From: Novosphingobium sp.
Lineage (GTDB): Bacteria; Pseudomonadota; Alphaproteobacteria; Sphingomonadales; Sphingomonadaceae
NCBI GenBank assembly: GCA_020848655.1
Contig: JADLHU010000125.1
Coordinates: 1-32,952, forward strand
Reading direction: 5' to 3'
DNA length: 32,952 bases
Shown: one piece after another, positions 6,123 to 15,136 of the stretch
Numbering within the stretch: the stretch's first letter is position 1
Layout: every line of letters starts with the position of its first letter
The notes under the pieces: model-generated
The model's database searches: none
The model's input: only the letters and a program-made list of their open reading frames with translations
Told to the model about the DNA's origin: nothing
Made by a program: the position numbers and the translations under genes

Positions 6123-8099
6123 ATGAGCATTGACCCCGCCCGCCTGGGGCCCATGGCCAACGCCATCCGCGCGCTGTCGATGGATGCGGTGCAGGCGGCC
6201 AACAGCGGCCACCCCGGCATGCCCATGGGCATGGCCGATGTCGCCACCGTCCTCTATTCGCGTTTCCTCAAGTTCGATCCCGCTCGCCCGGACTGGTCGG
6301 ACCGCGATCGCTTCGTACTGTCGGCCGGTCACGGCTCGATGCTCATCTACTCGCTGCTGCACCTCACGGGCTATGCGCAGCCGACGATGGATGACATCCG
6401 CAACTTCCGCCAGTTGACCAGCCCTTGCGCCGGCCACCCCGAGAATTTCCTGCTGCCGGGCGTGGAATGCACGACCGGTCCGCTGGGCCAGGGCCTGGCC
6501 ATGGCGGTGGGCATGGCCATGGCCGAGCGCCATCTCAACGCCACCTATGGCGATGCGCTGGTCGATCACCGCACCTGGGTGATCGCCGGTGACGGCTGCC
6601 TGATGGAAGGCATCAACCACGAGGCGATCGGCCTGGCCGGGCACCTGGGCCTGGGCCGCCTGGTCGTGCTGTGGGATGACAACCGCATCACCATCGACGG
6701 CGATACCGACCTTTCGACGAGCGAGGACATTCCCGCCCGCTATCGCGCCGCCGGCTGGCATACCGAAGACTGCGACGGCCACGATCCGGCCGACATCACC
6801 CGCGCAATAGAGGCGGCGGTGGCCGATGGCCGCCCGTCGCTGGTCGCCTGCCGCACCGTGATCGGCAAGGGCGCGCCCAACAAGCAGGGCAGCCACAATG
6901 TTCACGGCAGCCCGCTGGGCGCCGAGGAAATCGCCGCCACGCGCGAAGCGCTGGGCTGGACCGCCGCGCCGTTCGAAATCCCCGCTGATGTGCTGGCCGA
7001 CTGGCGCGCGCTGGGCGCGAAGGGCGCAGCGGCCAGCGCCGCATGGGACGCGCGCGCCGCCGCCGATGCCCAGGGCGCCGAGCTTGCCCGCCGCATGTCG
7101 GGCGATCTGCCCGCCGGCGATGGCGGCGTGGCCGAGTACATCGCCAAGCTTTCCGCGGACAAGCTCAAGGTCGCCACGCGCAAGTCCAGCGAAATGGCGC
7201 TGGAAGTGCTGACCGCGAGCATTCCCGATCTGGTCGGCGGTTCGGCCGACCTCACCGGATCGAACAACACCAAGACCAAGTCGACCACGCCGGTCGGCAA
7301 GGACAGCTATGGCGGCCGCTATGTCTATTACGGCATTCGCGAATTCGGCATGGCCGCCGCGATGAACGGCATGGCGCTGCACGGTGGCATCGTGCCCTAC
7401 GGCGGCACCTTCCTGGTGTTTTCCGACTATTGCCGCAACGCCATCCGCCTGTCGGCGCTCCAGCATGCTCGGGTCGTCTATGTGATGACGCATGACAGCA
7501 TCGGCCTGGGCGAGGATGGCCCGACACACCAGCCGGTCGAACACGTGATGTCGCTGCGCATGATCCCCAACGTGCTGGTGTTCCGCCCCGCCGATGCGGT
7601 GGAAACCGCCGAGGCCTGGGCGCTGGCGATCCGCGAGACCAGCCGTCCCTCGGTGCTTGCGCTGTCGCGCCAGAACCTGCCGGCGGTGCGCGCCGACGGC
7701 GCGTTCAAGACCGCGAAGGGCGGCTATCGCCTGAAGGCTGCCGACGCGGCGCGCAAGGTCGTGCTCGTCGCCACGGGTTCGGAAGTCGAACTCGCGCTCG
7801 ACGTGGCAAAGGCGCTCGAAGCCGAAGGGATCGGCTCGGACGTTGTCTCGATGCCGTGCGCCGAGCTTTTCGTCGAGCAGGATGCAGGCTATCGTGCCGA
7901 TGTGCTGCCGGTCGATGCGCTGAAGGTTTCGATCGAGGCGGGCGTGACCCTGGGTTGGGAACGCTTCGTCGGTAGCGACGGGCTGACGATCGGCATCGAC
8001 AGCTTCGGTGCCTCGGCACCGGCGGAAGTTCTGTTCAAGCACTTTGGCTTCACGGTTGAAGCCATCGTGCCGAAAATCAAAGCCAAACTCGGAATTTAA
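6123..8099 (+). CDS. tkt: transketolase
   Basis: A 658-residue thiamine-diphosphate enzyme that moves two-carbon ketol units between sugar phosphates in the pentose phosphate pathway (and the Calvin cycle where present). The TPP/Mg motif starts GDGCLMEG at 156 and ends at D186-N187. The substrate region SGHPGMPMG lies near 28-36, and the pyrimidine-domain EFGM motif and a C-terminal domain are present. I choose the ATG at 6123 with a GGGAGC ribosome site; the frame stays open upstream but that part is not transketolase. gap follows after 14 bp, so a tkt-gap-MOSC-pgk operon is likely. Confidence 0.97.
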   Translation: MSIDPARLGPMANAIRALSMDAVQAANSGHPGMPMGMADVATVLYSRFLKFDPARPDWSDRDRFVLSAGHGSMLIYSLLHLTGYAQPTMDDIRNFRQLTSPCAGHPENFLLPGVECTTGPLGQGLAMAVGMAMAERHLNATYGDALVDHRTWVIAGDGCLMEGINHEAIGLAGHLGLGRLVVLWDDNRITIDGDTDLSTSEDIPARYRAAGWHTEDCDGHDPADITRAIEAAVADGRPSLVACRTVIGKGAPNKQGSHNVHGSPLGAEEIAATREALGWTAAPFEIPADVLADWRALGAKGAAASAAWDARAAADAQGAELARRMSGDLPAGDGGVAEYIAKLSADKLKVATRKSSEMALEVLTASIPDLVGGSADLTGSNNTKTKSTTPVGKDSYGGRYVYYGIREFGMAAAMNGMALHGGIVPYGGTFLVFSDYCRNAIRLSALQHARVVYVMTHDSIGLGEDGPTHQPVEHVMSLRMIPNVLVFRPADAVETAEAWALAIRETSRPSVLALSRQNLPAVRADGAFKTAKGGYRLKAADAARKVVLVATGSEVELALDVAKALEAEGIGSDVVSMPCAELFVEQDAGYRADVLPVDALKVSIEAGVTLGWERFVGSDGLTIGIDSFGASAPAEVLFKHFGFTVEAIVPKIKAKLGI

Positions 8100-8113
8100 C
8101 AGGAGGTCTTCAC

Positions 8114-9121
8114 ATGGCGACTAAGGTTGCGATCAACGGTTTCGGGCGCATCGGGCGCAATGTGGCGCGGGCGATCCTGGAACGCACCGACCATGACCTC
8201 GAACTGGTCTCGATCAACGACCTTGGCGACGCCAAGGCCAATGCCCTGCTGTTCAAGCGCGACAGCGTGCACGGCGCGTTCAAGGGCACCGTCGAAGTCG
8301 ATGGCAACGACCTGATCATCAACGGCAAGCGCGTCCACGTGACGGCCGAACGCGATCCGGCCAAGCTGCCGCACGCCGCGCACGGCATCGACATCGCCAT
8401 GGAATGCACGGGCTTCTTCACCACCCGCGAAGGCGGCCAGAAGCACCTCGATGCCGGCGCCAAGCGCGTGATCATCTCGGCCCCTGGCAAGAACGTCGAC
8501 CTGACCGTCGTCTACGGCGTGAACCACGACAAGCTGACCGCCGACCACACGATCATCTCGAACGCATCGTGCACCACCAATTGCCTGGCGCCCTTCGCCA
8601 AGGTGCTGAACGACGCGATCGGCATCGAGCGCGGGCTGATGACCACGATCCACGCCTATACCAACGACCAGAAGATCCTCGACCAGATCCACGAAGATCC
8701 GCGCCGTTCGCGTGCCGCCGCGATGTCGATGATCCCCACCACCACGGGCGCCGCCCGCGCCGTGGGCGAAGTGCTGCCCGAACTGAAGGGCAAGCTCGAT
8801 GGTTCGGCGATCCGCGTGCCGACCCCCAACGTCTCGGTGGTCGACCTTACCTTCACGCCCAAGCGCGACACCACGAAGGAAGAAGTCAACGCGCTGCTGA
8901 AGGCGGCGGCCGAAGGCCCGCTCAAGGGCATCCTGGCCTATTCGGACGAACCGCTCGTCTCGATCGACTACAACCACGATTCGCACTCGTCGACGATCGA
9001 CAGCCTTGAGACGTCGGTCATCGACGGCAAGCTGGTGCGCGTGCTGTCGTGGTATGACAACGAATGGGGCTTCTCCAACCGCATGATCGATACCGCCGGC
9101 GCGGTCGCCAAGCTGATCTGA
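8114..9121 (+). CDS. gap: glyceraldehyde-3-phosphate dehydrogenase, type I
   Basis: A 335-residue GAPDH catalysing glyceraldehyde-3-phosphate + NAD + Pi to 1,3-bisphosphoglycerate. The Rossmann start [12 protein letters not shown], the NAD-type SINDLGD loop (Asp36), the active-site Cys153 in SNASCTTNC and His180 in HAYTND are all visible. Length is normal. A strong AGGAGG site precedes the ATG at the usual distance. It sits between tkt and a MOSC gene followed by pgk. Confidence 0.98.
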   Translation: MATKVAINGFGRIGRNVARAILERTDHDLELVSINDLGDAKANALLFKRDSVHGAFKGTVEVDGNDLIINGKRVHVTAERDPAKLPHAAHGIDIAMECTGFFTTREGGQKHLDAGAKRVIISAPGKNVDLTVVYGVNHDKLTADHTIISNASCTTNCLAPFAKVLNDAIGIERGLMTTIHAYTNDQKILDQIHEDPRRSRAAAMSMIPTTTGAARAVGEVLPELKGKLDGSAIRVPTPNVSVVDLTFTPKRDTTKEEVNALLKAAAEGPLKGILAYSDEPLVSIDYNHDSHSSTIDSLETSVIDGKLVRVLSWYDNEWGFSNRMIDTAGAVAKLI

Positions 9122-9134
9122 TGGGCCTGACCCG

Positions 9135-9599
9135 ATGAGCGAGGCCGGACGGCTTGCGGGAATCGCCCGGCGTGACCGGCCGCGCGGTGCCATGCAGACG
9201 GTCGGCCAGGTGCTCGTCACGTGCGAACACGGCGTCGCCGGCGATTTTCGCGGTGCCGTGCGTCCGGGCAAGGTGCCCTTGCGGCAGGTCTCGCTGATCG
9301 AGGCGGAAAGCTGGGCGGCGGCCATGGCCGCGCTTGGCGCCGATATTCCCTGGTTCGAACGGCGCGCCAACCTGCTCGTCGCCGGGGTGAAGCTGCCGCG
9401 CCGCACCGGCGCAGTGATCGCCATCGGCGCGGACTTGCGCATCGAGACGACGGGCGAATGCGATCCGTGCAGCCGCATGGAAGAAATCGCGCCCGGTCTG
9501 AAGGCGGCGCTGACCCCGTTCTGGCGGGGCGGCGTGCTGGGCCGGGTAATTTCGGACGGCACGATCGCCGTCGGTGACCAAGTGAGGATCGAACAATGA
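9135..9599 (+). CDS. MOSC domain-containing protein
   Basis: A 154-residue protein consisting of a stand-alone MOSC domain, the fold of the molybdenum cofactor sulfurase C-terminus and of YiiM-like proteins. The beta-barrel strands are suggested by [16 protein letters not shown] and [13 protein letters not shown]. The conserved Cys region is GECDPCSRM (Cys109 and Cys112), where the family's sulfur-carrying Cys lies. Its stop overlaps the pgk start (ATGA), so it is co-translated within the glycolytic operon. The family transfers or binds sulfur on metal-sulfur cofactors; the function here is not known, and a link to glycolysis is unexplained. Confidence 0.85.
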   Translation: MSEAGRLAGIARRDRPRGAMQTVGQVLVTCEHGVAGDFRGAVRPGKVPLRQVSLIEAESWAAAMAALGADIPWFERRANLLVAGVKLPRRTGAVIAIGADLRIETTGECDPCSRMEEIAPGLKAALTPFWRGGVLGRVISDGTIAVGDQVRIEQ

Positions 9600-10792
9600 G
9601 CTTTCGGACACTGGACGATCTGGGCGATGTGACGGGCAAGGTGGCGCTGGTGCGCGTCGATCTCAACCTGCCGATGCAGGACGGCACCGTTACCGACAAC
9701 ACGCGCGTGCGTGCCGCCGCGCCGACCATCCTCGAACTGGCGGACAAGGGCGCCAAGGTGCTGCTGCTCGCGCACTTCGGACGCCCCAAGGGCGAGCGCG
9801 TCTCCACCCAGTCGCTGAGCATGGTCGTGGGCGCGGTGCAGGACGTGTTGGGCCGCGAAGTGATGTTCGTGCCCGAAATCGCCGGTGACGTGGTCCGGCA
9901 GTCGATCGGAATCCTGCGCCCCGGCGATATCGCGATCCTCGAAAACACCCGCTTCTGGAAGGGTGAGGAAGCCAACGACCCCGATCTGGTCAAGGCCATT
10001 GCCGCCAACGCCGATTTCTATGTGAACGACGCCTTTTCCGCCGCGCACCGCGCCCATGCCACCACCGAGGGGCTGGCCCACGTGCTGCCCGCTTATGCCG
10101 GCCGTTCGATGCAGGCCGAATTGGAAGCGCTGGAAAAGGCGCTGGGCAACCCGGAACGCCCGGTCGCGGCCGTGGTCGGCGGGGCCAAGGTCTCGTCCAA
10201 GCTCGACGTGCTTACCCATCTGGTCGGCCAGGTCGATCACCTGATCATCGGGGGCGGCATGGCCAATACCTTCCTTGCGGCGCGGGGTGTCGATGTCGGC
10301 AAGTCGCTGTGCGAGCATGATCTGGCGGCAACGGTGAACGCCATCATGGATGCGGCCGACAAGGCCGGCTGCACCGTGCATCTGCCTTATGAAGTGGTGG
10401 TTTCGAAGGAATTCGCCGCCAACCCGGCCAGCTTGCGCACCAGCAATGTCCACGAAGTGGCCGCCGACGAGATGATCCTCGATGTCGGGCCGATGTCGGT
10501 CGAGGCGCTCGGCGATGTCCTCAAGACCTGCCGCACGCTGGTGTGGAACGGCCCGCTCGGCGCGTTCGAGATCGAACCGTTCGATGCCGCCACCGTAGCG
10601 CTGGCGCGCACCGCGGCGGCCCTGACGCGCGAAGGCTCGCTGGTGTCGGTGGCCGGCGGCGGCGATACCGTCGCCGCGCTCAACCATGCGGGCGTGGCGG
10701 GCGATTTCACCTATATTTCAACGGCAGGCGGCGCATTCCTCGAATGGATGGAAGGCCGCGAACTGCCTGGCGTGGCGGCGCTGGAGGTCTGA
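9596..10792 (+). CDS. pgk: phosphoglycerate kinase
   Basis: A 398-residue PGK that transfers phosphate between 1,3-bisphosphoglycerate and ADP. The N-terminal substrate motif [10 protein letters not shown], the AHFGRPKGE loop and the C-terminal nucleotide motif GGGDTVAAL are present. Length matches the family. Translation is coupled to the MOSC gene by a four-base overlap. It is the last gene of the tkt-led run; fba follows after 147 bp with its own regulatory region. Confidence 0.98.
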   Translation: MSFRTLDDLGDVTGKVALVRVDLNLPMQDGTVTDNTRVRAAAPTILELADKGAKVLLLAHFGRPKGERVSTQSLSMVVGAVQDVLGREVMFVPEIAGDVVRQSIGILRPGDIAILENTRFWKGEEANDPDLVKAIAANADFYVNDAFSAAHRAHATTEGLAHVLPAYAGRSMQAELEALEKALGNPERPVAAVVGGAKVSSKLDVLTHLVGQVDHLIIGGGMANTFLAARGVDVGKSLCEHDLAATVNAIMDAADKAGCTVHLPYEVVVSKEFAANPASLRTSNVHEVAADEMILDVGPMSVEALGDVLKTCRTLVWNGPLGAFEIEPFDAATVALARTAAALTREGSLVSVAGGGDTVAALNHAGVAGDFTYISTAGGAFLEWMEGRELPGVAALEV

Positions 10793-10828
10793 TCGCGCTG
10801 CCGTGGCCCCGCCGGCGCGCGCCGCGGC

Positions 10829-10899
10829 GTGCTTGACGCGGCAAGGCTTGCTTAACGAGGTTGAGACGCCGGCGAAGCCGCGCTAGGCGCAAGGCTTGC
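10829..10899 (+). promoter_or_regulatory. fba upstream region with paired palindromes
   Basis: Two identical 11-bp near-palindromes (GCAAG-G-CTTGC) lie at 10841-10851 and 10889-10899, 48 bp apart start to start. The first directly follows a TTGACG -35-like box (10833-10838). The 12 bases 10829-10840 are identical to those at the candidate tkt promoter (6042-6053). I could not find a -10 box at good spacing. The paired sites look like an operator for a regulator of carbon metabolism; which regulator is unknown. Confidence 0.45.
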
Positions 10900-10939
10900 C
10901 GTGATTTTGAATTCATCCAGTCAGGACAGGACCAGAACC

Positions 10940-11851
10940 ATGCAGATTTCCGATGTCATCGCCAAGCTGGCCGCAGGCAAGGGCTTCATCGCCGCGCTCG
11001 ACCAGAGCGGCGGCTCCACTCCCAAGGCGCTCAAGGGCTATGGCATAGAGGAAGGCGCATGGTCTTCCGAGGAAGAGATGTTCGGCCTGATCCACCAGAT
11101 GCGCGCGCGCATCATCGGTTCGCCCGTGTTCACCGGCGAGAAGGTGCTCGGCGCGATCCTGTTCGAGCGCACGATGGACGGCGCTGTCGATGGCAAGCCG
11201 GTGCCGCAGGCGCTGATCGACAAGGGCATCGTGCCCTTCATCAAGATCGACAAGGGGCTTGAGGACGAAGCCAACGGCGTGCAACTGCTCAAGCCGATCC
11301 CGGGCCTCGATGACCTGCTCGCGCGGTCGAAGGCGCTGGGCGTGTTCGGCACCAAGGAACGCTCGGTCATCAACGTGGCCAATCGCGAAGGCATCGCCGC
11401 CGTGGTCAAGCAGCAGTTCGAACTGGGCCAGCAGGTCCTGGCCCACGGGCTGATCCCGATCATCGAGCCGGAAGTGAACATCAAGAGCGAAACCCGCGCC
11501 GAAAGCGACCAGATCCTGCTGGAGGAACTGGTCAAGGCGCTCGATGCGCTGCCGGGCGAGGACAAGGTGATGCTCAAGCTGTCGCTGCCGGTGAAGGCCG
11601 GGCTGTTCGATCCGCTGGTCGATCACCCGCGCGTGCTGCGCGTCGTCGCGCTGTCGGGCGGCTTCCAGCGGCCCGAGGCTTGCGCCGAACTGGCGAAGAA
11701 TCGCGGCGTCATCGCCAGCTTCAGCCGCGCGCTGCTGGAAGATTTGCGCGCGCAGATGAGCGACGCGGAATTCAATGCCTCGCTGGGTGCGGCGATCGAC
11801 CAGATCTATACGGGGTCGACCGTGAAGACGGGCGCCGCGATCGGGGCCTGA
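10940..11851 (+). CDS. fda: fructose-bisphosphate aldolase, class I
   Basis: A 303-residue aldolase cleaving fructose-1,6-bisphosphate to dihydroxyacetone phosphate and glyceraldehyde-3-phosphate. It belongs to the Schiff-base class I group of the Staphylococcus type: the start AALDQSGGSTPKALK, the Lys213 in MLKLSLP as likely Schiff-base lysine, and ALSGG near the C-terminal phosphate site are typical. The chosen ATG has AGGACAGG upstream; an upstream ATG at 10901 lacks this. Its stop lies three bases from the stop of the convergent lipoprotein gene, leaving no room for a separate terminator. Confidence 0.93.
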   Translation: MQISDVIAKLAAGKGFIAALDQSGGSTPKALKGYGIEEGAWSSEEEMFGLIHQMRARIIGSPVFTGEKVLGAILFERTMDGAVDGKPVPQALIDKGIVPFIKIDKGLEDEANGVQLLKPIPGLDDLLARSKALGVFGTKERSVINVANREGIAAVVKQQFELGQQVLAHGLIPIIEPEVNIKSETRAESDQILLEELVKALDALPGEDKVMLKLSLPVKAGLFDPLVDHPRVLRVVALSGGFQRPEACAELAKNRGVIASFSRALLEDLRAQMSDAEFNASLGAAIDQIYTGSTVKTGAAIGA

Positions 11852-11854
11852 TCG

Positions 11855-12250
11855 TCAATAGCCGCCGTCGAACCGGAAGCCGAAGCGGTAGTCCCCCGGC
11901 GGGATTGCCGCTTCGCTCGTTCTGGCCGGTTCGACATCGGCCAGCAGCAGCGTGCCATCGGCCACGGGAATGCGTTCGCCCAGCGTCACGTCGCGCGTTT
12001 CGGCGCCGCGCCCGGTGATGATCCGGATCGATATGCGCACTTGGCCGCTCCACACGCACTGGACGCTTTCGGGGCAGCGGCTGTCCTCGATCACGGCCAG
12101 CGGGACCACGCGCGGGCCATCGACGGTCACCTCCTGGCCGATCCCGGCATGGACCAGACTGGCATGGCTGTGTTCGGAGGCCACGGGCGGGGCGGTTTTG
12201 GCGCAGGCCGCAAGCAGGACCAGCGCGCCAAGCGAAATCAAGGCTTTCAT
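11855..12250 (-). CDS. small lipoprotein, function unknown
   Basis: A 131-residue protein with a lipoprotein signal peptide: MKALISLGALVLLAAC, lipobox LAAC with Cys16. The mature domain contains the pair of cysteines in SRCPESVQCVWSGQV, a pattern I recall from a family of small secreted proteins of unknown role ('CP..vqCvW.G'), and it ends in an aromatic-rich strand YRFGFRFDGGY. The two cysteines probably form a disulfide in the periplasm. A much longer frame read through upstream is the antisense of thiE and is not used. Confidence 0.8.
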   Translation of the reverse strand: MKALISLGALVLLAACAKTAPPVASEHSHASLVHAGIGQEVTVDGPRVVPLAVIEDSRCPESVQCVWSGQVRISIRIITGRGAETRDVTLGERIPVADGTLLLADVEPARTSEAAIPPGDYRFGFRFDGGY

Positions 12251-12355
12251 AGCGCATAATCGCACAAATGGGTGCCGGGTTCCCACCTGACCCTTGGGGC
12301 GGGTTTTGTCGGGTCGAGCTTGGCGCGGCGCGATCGGGCGGCTAGGACGCGGGGC

Positions 12356-13009
12356 ATGTCTGATAAGAACGATAGCGGCGAACACCGCCCCGATTGCCAG
12401 CTTTACCTGATTTCCCCGCTCGACGTGGGCGGGGCGTTCCCCGATCGCCTGGCCCGCGCGCTGGATGCCGGGCCGGTCGCCGCGTTCCAGTTCCGCGTCA
12501 AGGGGCTGGATGAACACGCGGCGGCGGCGCTCGCCGAACCTTTGCTGCGGCTGTGTGCCGATCGCGACGTGGCGTTCATCGTCAACGATTCGATCGCGCT
12601 GGCCAAGCGGCTGGGCGCGGATGGTGTGCACCTGGGGCAGGGCGATGGCGAAGTGGCCGAGGCGCGCGAGCGGCTGGGCCGCGAGGCGCAGATCGGCGTG
12701 ACCTGCAACAACAGCCGCCACAAGGCGATGGAAGCCGGCGAACTGGGTGCGGACTATGTGGCGTTCGGCGCGTTCTTTCCATCGTCGACCAAGGATACCG
12801 AGCATCGCGCCGAACTGGATACCCTGACCTGGTGGCAATCGATTTTCGAGCTGCCCTGCGTCGCCATCGGCGGGATCACGCCCGACAACTGCGGTCCGGT
12901 GATCGCGGCCGGGGCCGATTTCCTCGCCGTTTCGGGCGCAGTGTGGAATGGCGATGAAGCGGCGGCGGTGCGCCTCTTCCACCAGGCGATCGCGGCGGCG
13001 CGCGCCTGA
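12356..13009 (+). CDS. thiE: thiamine-phosphate synthase
   Basis: A 217-residue TIM-barrel enzyme joining hydroxymethylpyrimidine diphosphate and thiazole phosphate to make thiamine monophosphate. Motifs in order: QFRVKG (about 44-49), VNDSIALAKRLGADGVHLGQGD, TCNNSRHKAMEAGELGADYVAFGAFFPSSTK with the phosphate loop, and AIGGITPDN near the C-terminus. The ATG at 12356 is chosen because the family begins shortly before QLYLISP; upstream residues are not family-like. It makes the precursor of the cofactor of the nearby transketolase. It converges with the LuxR-type gene. Confidence 0.92.
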   Translation: MSDKNDSGEHRPDCQLYLISPLDVGGAFPDRLARALDAGPVAAFQFRVKGLDEHAAAALAEPLLRLCADRDVAFIVNDSIALAKRLGADGVHLGQGDGEVAEARERLGREAQIGVTCNNSRHKAMEAGELGADYVAFGAFFPSSTKDTEHRAELDTLTWWQSIFELPCVAIGGITPDNCGPVIAAGADFLAVSGAVWNGDEAAAVRLFHQAIAAARA

Positions 13010-13036
13010 TCGCTCGCGTCTGATTGCTCGCGCCCT

Positions 13037-14152
13037 TCAGGCGAAGGCGGCGGGGCCGGTCAGCAGCAGGCGCACCAGATCGGCCTGGCCGCGCACGCCA
13101 AGCCGGGAATAGAGCTTCTTCGAATAGTTGCGCGCGGTTTCCAGCGTCAGGCCCATCGCCGCCGCCGCCTCTGCGATCGATTGCCCGTCGCTCAGCGCCA
13201 CGGCCAGTTCGGCCTCGCGCCGGGGCAGGCCGTGCAGTTCGGCGAGGCGCGGCGCGCGGTCTGCGCTGCGCGGCGCGGGCAGGCTGCACATGGCCACCAT
13301 GACGGGAAGCGCGCGCGCCGCGGCGGGCAGGGCTTGTGCCGGGCGCAGCACGGCATCGATGCGCGGATCGCCGGTCAGTGTCACGCCGCGCGAAGCATGC
13401 GTGCGATCGGCGGCGATGGCAGCGGCCATGGCGGCGGCTTCGGCGACGAGTTCGCGCTCGACGGCGACGGCCAGGCCGCGAATACGCTCGCCCAGGCGCG
13501 GCGCGATGCCGGTGGCGCGATGCAGCGCGCCGGCAAGGTTCTCGTCGATTTCGAGCACGCGCGCCTCGCGGTCGAACACGATCCATCCCGCCCCCGCACG
13601 CGCCAGGCCTTCGCCGCTGACGGCGGCGCGGATGCGCTGCCGTTCGGCCGTCAGGAAGTTTTCCAGCGCGATGGCGATATGCGGCGCCAGCGCGGAAAGC
13701 AGCGCGCTGTCGCGGGCGGTGCATTCCTGCGACGATGCGATCAGCAGCCAGGCGCTGGTTCCATCACCCACGACGATGCGCACGATCCGTTCATCGACGA
13801 TGCCGATGCGCGCGGCATAAGTCTTGCGCAGCGCCTTGTAGGCCGGATCGTGATCGGTAAATTCCGAAATCGCATATGTCCGGCCGGGGCGAAGCTGGTC
13901 GTAGGGCAGGCGATCAAGGATGAAGACATCCGCCAGATCGTGGCGCCGTGCTTCGGCCTTGAGGTCAAGCCCGGCGAAGATCTCGGTGGCCTCGTGCATC
14001 GGTACGTCGCCCTGGCGGAAGATCAGCCCGGCATGGACCGCCTGGGTGCGGCGGCGCAGCCGTTCGAGGAACGTGGCGAAGCGGCTGGCTTCGTGCGCGC
14101 CGGAATAGAGCGGCAGGAGCAGGTCGGTTTCGTCTGAACTGGTAAGAGCCAT
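13037..14152 (-). CDS. LuxR-type helix-turn-helix regulator
   Basis: A 371-residue protein with a C-terminal LuxR/GerE DNA-binding domain (about 308-365): LPRREAELAVALSDGQS, then the recognition part AEAAAAMGLTLETARNYSKKLYSRLG. The N-terminal 300 residues have no domain I can name with confidence; one GAF/PAS-like stretch (GWIVFDREARVLEIDENLAG) is suggestive. No receiver Asp motif or autoinducer domain is recognised. It is divergent from cysD with 75 bp between them, and a 16-bp dyad sits three bases before its start codon, so autoregulation and control of the cys genes are plausible. Confidence 0.88.
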   Translation of the reverse strand: MALTSSDETDLLLPLYSGAHEASRFATFLERLRRRTQAVHAGLIFRQGDVPMHEATEIFAGLDLKAEARRHDLADVFILDRLPYDQLRPGRTYAISEFTDHDPAYKALRKTYAARIGIVDERIVRIVVGDGTSAWLLIASSQECTARDSALLSALAPHIAIALENFLTAERQRIRAAVSGEGLARAGAGWIVFDREARVLEIDENLAGALHRATGIAPRLGERIRGLAVAVERELVAEAAAMAAAIAADRTHASRGVTLTGDPRIDAVLRPAQALPAAARALPVMVAMCSLPAPRSADRAPRLAELHGLPRREAELAVALSDGQSIAEAAAAMGLTLETARNYSKKLYSRLGVRGQADLVRLLLTGPAAFA

Positions 14153-14154
14153 AC

Positions 14155-14170
14155 CCTACCATATGGGAGG
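14155..14170. promoter_or_regulatory. dyad in the LuxR/cysD intergenic region
   Basis: CCTACCATATGGGAGG, a 16-bp imperfect dyad around the perfect palindrome CCATATGG. It overlaps the position of the ribosome binding site of the LuxR-type gene and lies 58 bp before cysD. A regulator bound here could affect both divergent genes. Confidence 0.4.
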
Positions 14171-14227
14171 TTTGCGCGTCTGTCATCCCGCTATGGCGAG
14201 GCCTGACCAGGAACGAGGAGCCGGGCA

Positions 14228-15136
14228 TTGGCGACGAGAACACTCACCCACCTTGAGCGGCTTGAGGCCGAGGCGATCCACATCCTGCGCGAAGTGGTGG
14301 CCGAGGCGGAACGTCCGGTGATGCTCTATTCGGTGGGCAAGGACAGCGCGGTGATGCTGCATCTGGCGCGCAAGGCGTTCTATCCCTCGCCGCCGCCGTT
14401 CCCGCTGCTGCACGTCGACACCACCTGGAAGTTCCAGGAGATGTACAAGCTGCGCGACCGGATGGCGCGCGAATCCGGCATGGAACTGCTGGTCTATCAC
14501 AACCCCGAAGCGGCCGAGCGCGGGATCAACCCGTTCGATCACGGCGCGCTCCACACCGACATGTGGAAGACGGAAGGGCTGAAGCAGGCGCTCGACAAGT
14601 GGAGCTTCGACGCGGCTTTCGGCGGCGCGCGCCGCGACGAGGAAAAGAGCCGCGCCAAGGAGCGCATCTTCTCGTTCCGCACCGCCAGCCACGGCTGGGA
14701 CCCGAAGAACCAGCGCCCGGAACTGTGGAACCTCTACAACGCCCGCAAGAACAAGGGCGAGAGCATCCGTGTCTTCCCGATCTCCAACTGGACCGAACTG
14801 GACGTGTGGCAATACATCCAGCTCAACGACATCCCGATCGTGCCGCTCTACTTCGCGGCCTTGCGCCCCACGGTGGAGCGCGACGGGATGCTGCTGATGG
14901 TCGATGACGATCGCTTCCCGCTCCTGCCGGGCGAAGTGCCGGTGATGCGCTCGATCCGCTTTCGCACGCTGGGCTGCTATCCCCTGACCGGCGCGGTGGA
15001 AAGCGAAGCCGGGACGCTGCCGCAAGTGATCCAGGAAACGCTGCTGACCACCACCTCCGAACGCCAGGGCCGCGCCATCGACAAGGACGCGGGCGGGGCA
15101 GGCATGGAGAAAAAGAAGCAGGAGGGGTACTTCTGA
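14228..15136 (+). CDS. cysD: sulfate adenylyltransferase subunit 2
   Basis: A 302-residue small subunit of ATP sulfurylase, which makes APS from sulfate and ATP with CysN GTP hydrolysis driving the reaction. The PP-loop [11 protein letters not shown] (35-45) binds ATP, and the downstream [15 protein letters not shown] and [14 protein letters not shown] blocks are typical. The start is TTG; AGGAACGAGGAG precedes it and no in-frame ATG lies nearby upstream. Its stop overlaps the cysNC start by one base, giving tight coupling. Confidence 0.96.
   Translation: MATRTLTHLERLEAEAIHILREVVAEAERPVMLYSVGKDSAVMLHLARKAFYPSPPPFPLLHVDTTWKFQEMYKLRDRMARESGMELLVYHNPEAAERGINPFDHGALHTDMWKTEGLKQALDKWSFDAAFGGARRDEEKSRAKERIFSFRTASHGWDPKNQRPELWNLYNARKNKGESIRVFPISNWTELDVWQYIQLNDIPIVPLYFAALRPTVERDGMLLMVDDDRFPLLPGEVPVMRSIRFRTLGCYPLTGAVESEAGTLPQVIQETLLTTTSERQGRAIDKDAGGAGMEKKKQEGYF

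Noticed and set aside
5946..8042. A 698-codon open frame on the minus strand opposite transketolase
   Set aside because: It mirrors the codon structure of tkt on the opposite strand, has a Arg/His/Gly/Ala-rich composition with no family motif, and transketolase motifs on the plus strand are unambiguous. High GC makes such antisense frames common.
8096..10687. An 863-codon minus-strand open frame opposite gap, MOSC and pgk
   Set aside because: It crosses three well-supported plus-strand genes and their boundaries, and its composition is the antisense of those genes. No recognisable domain.
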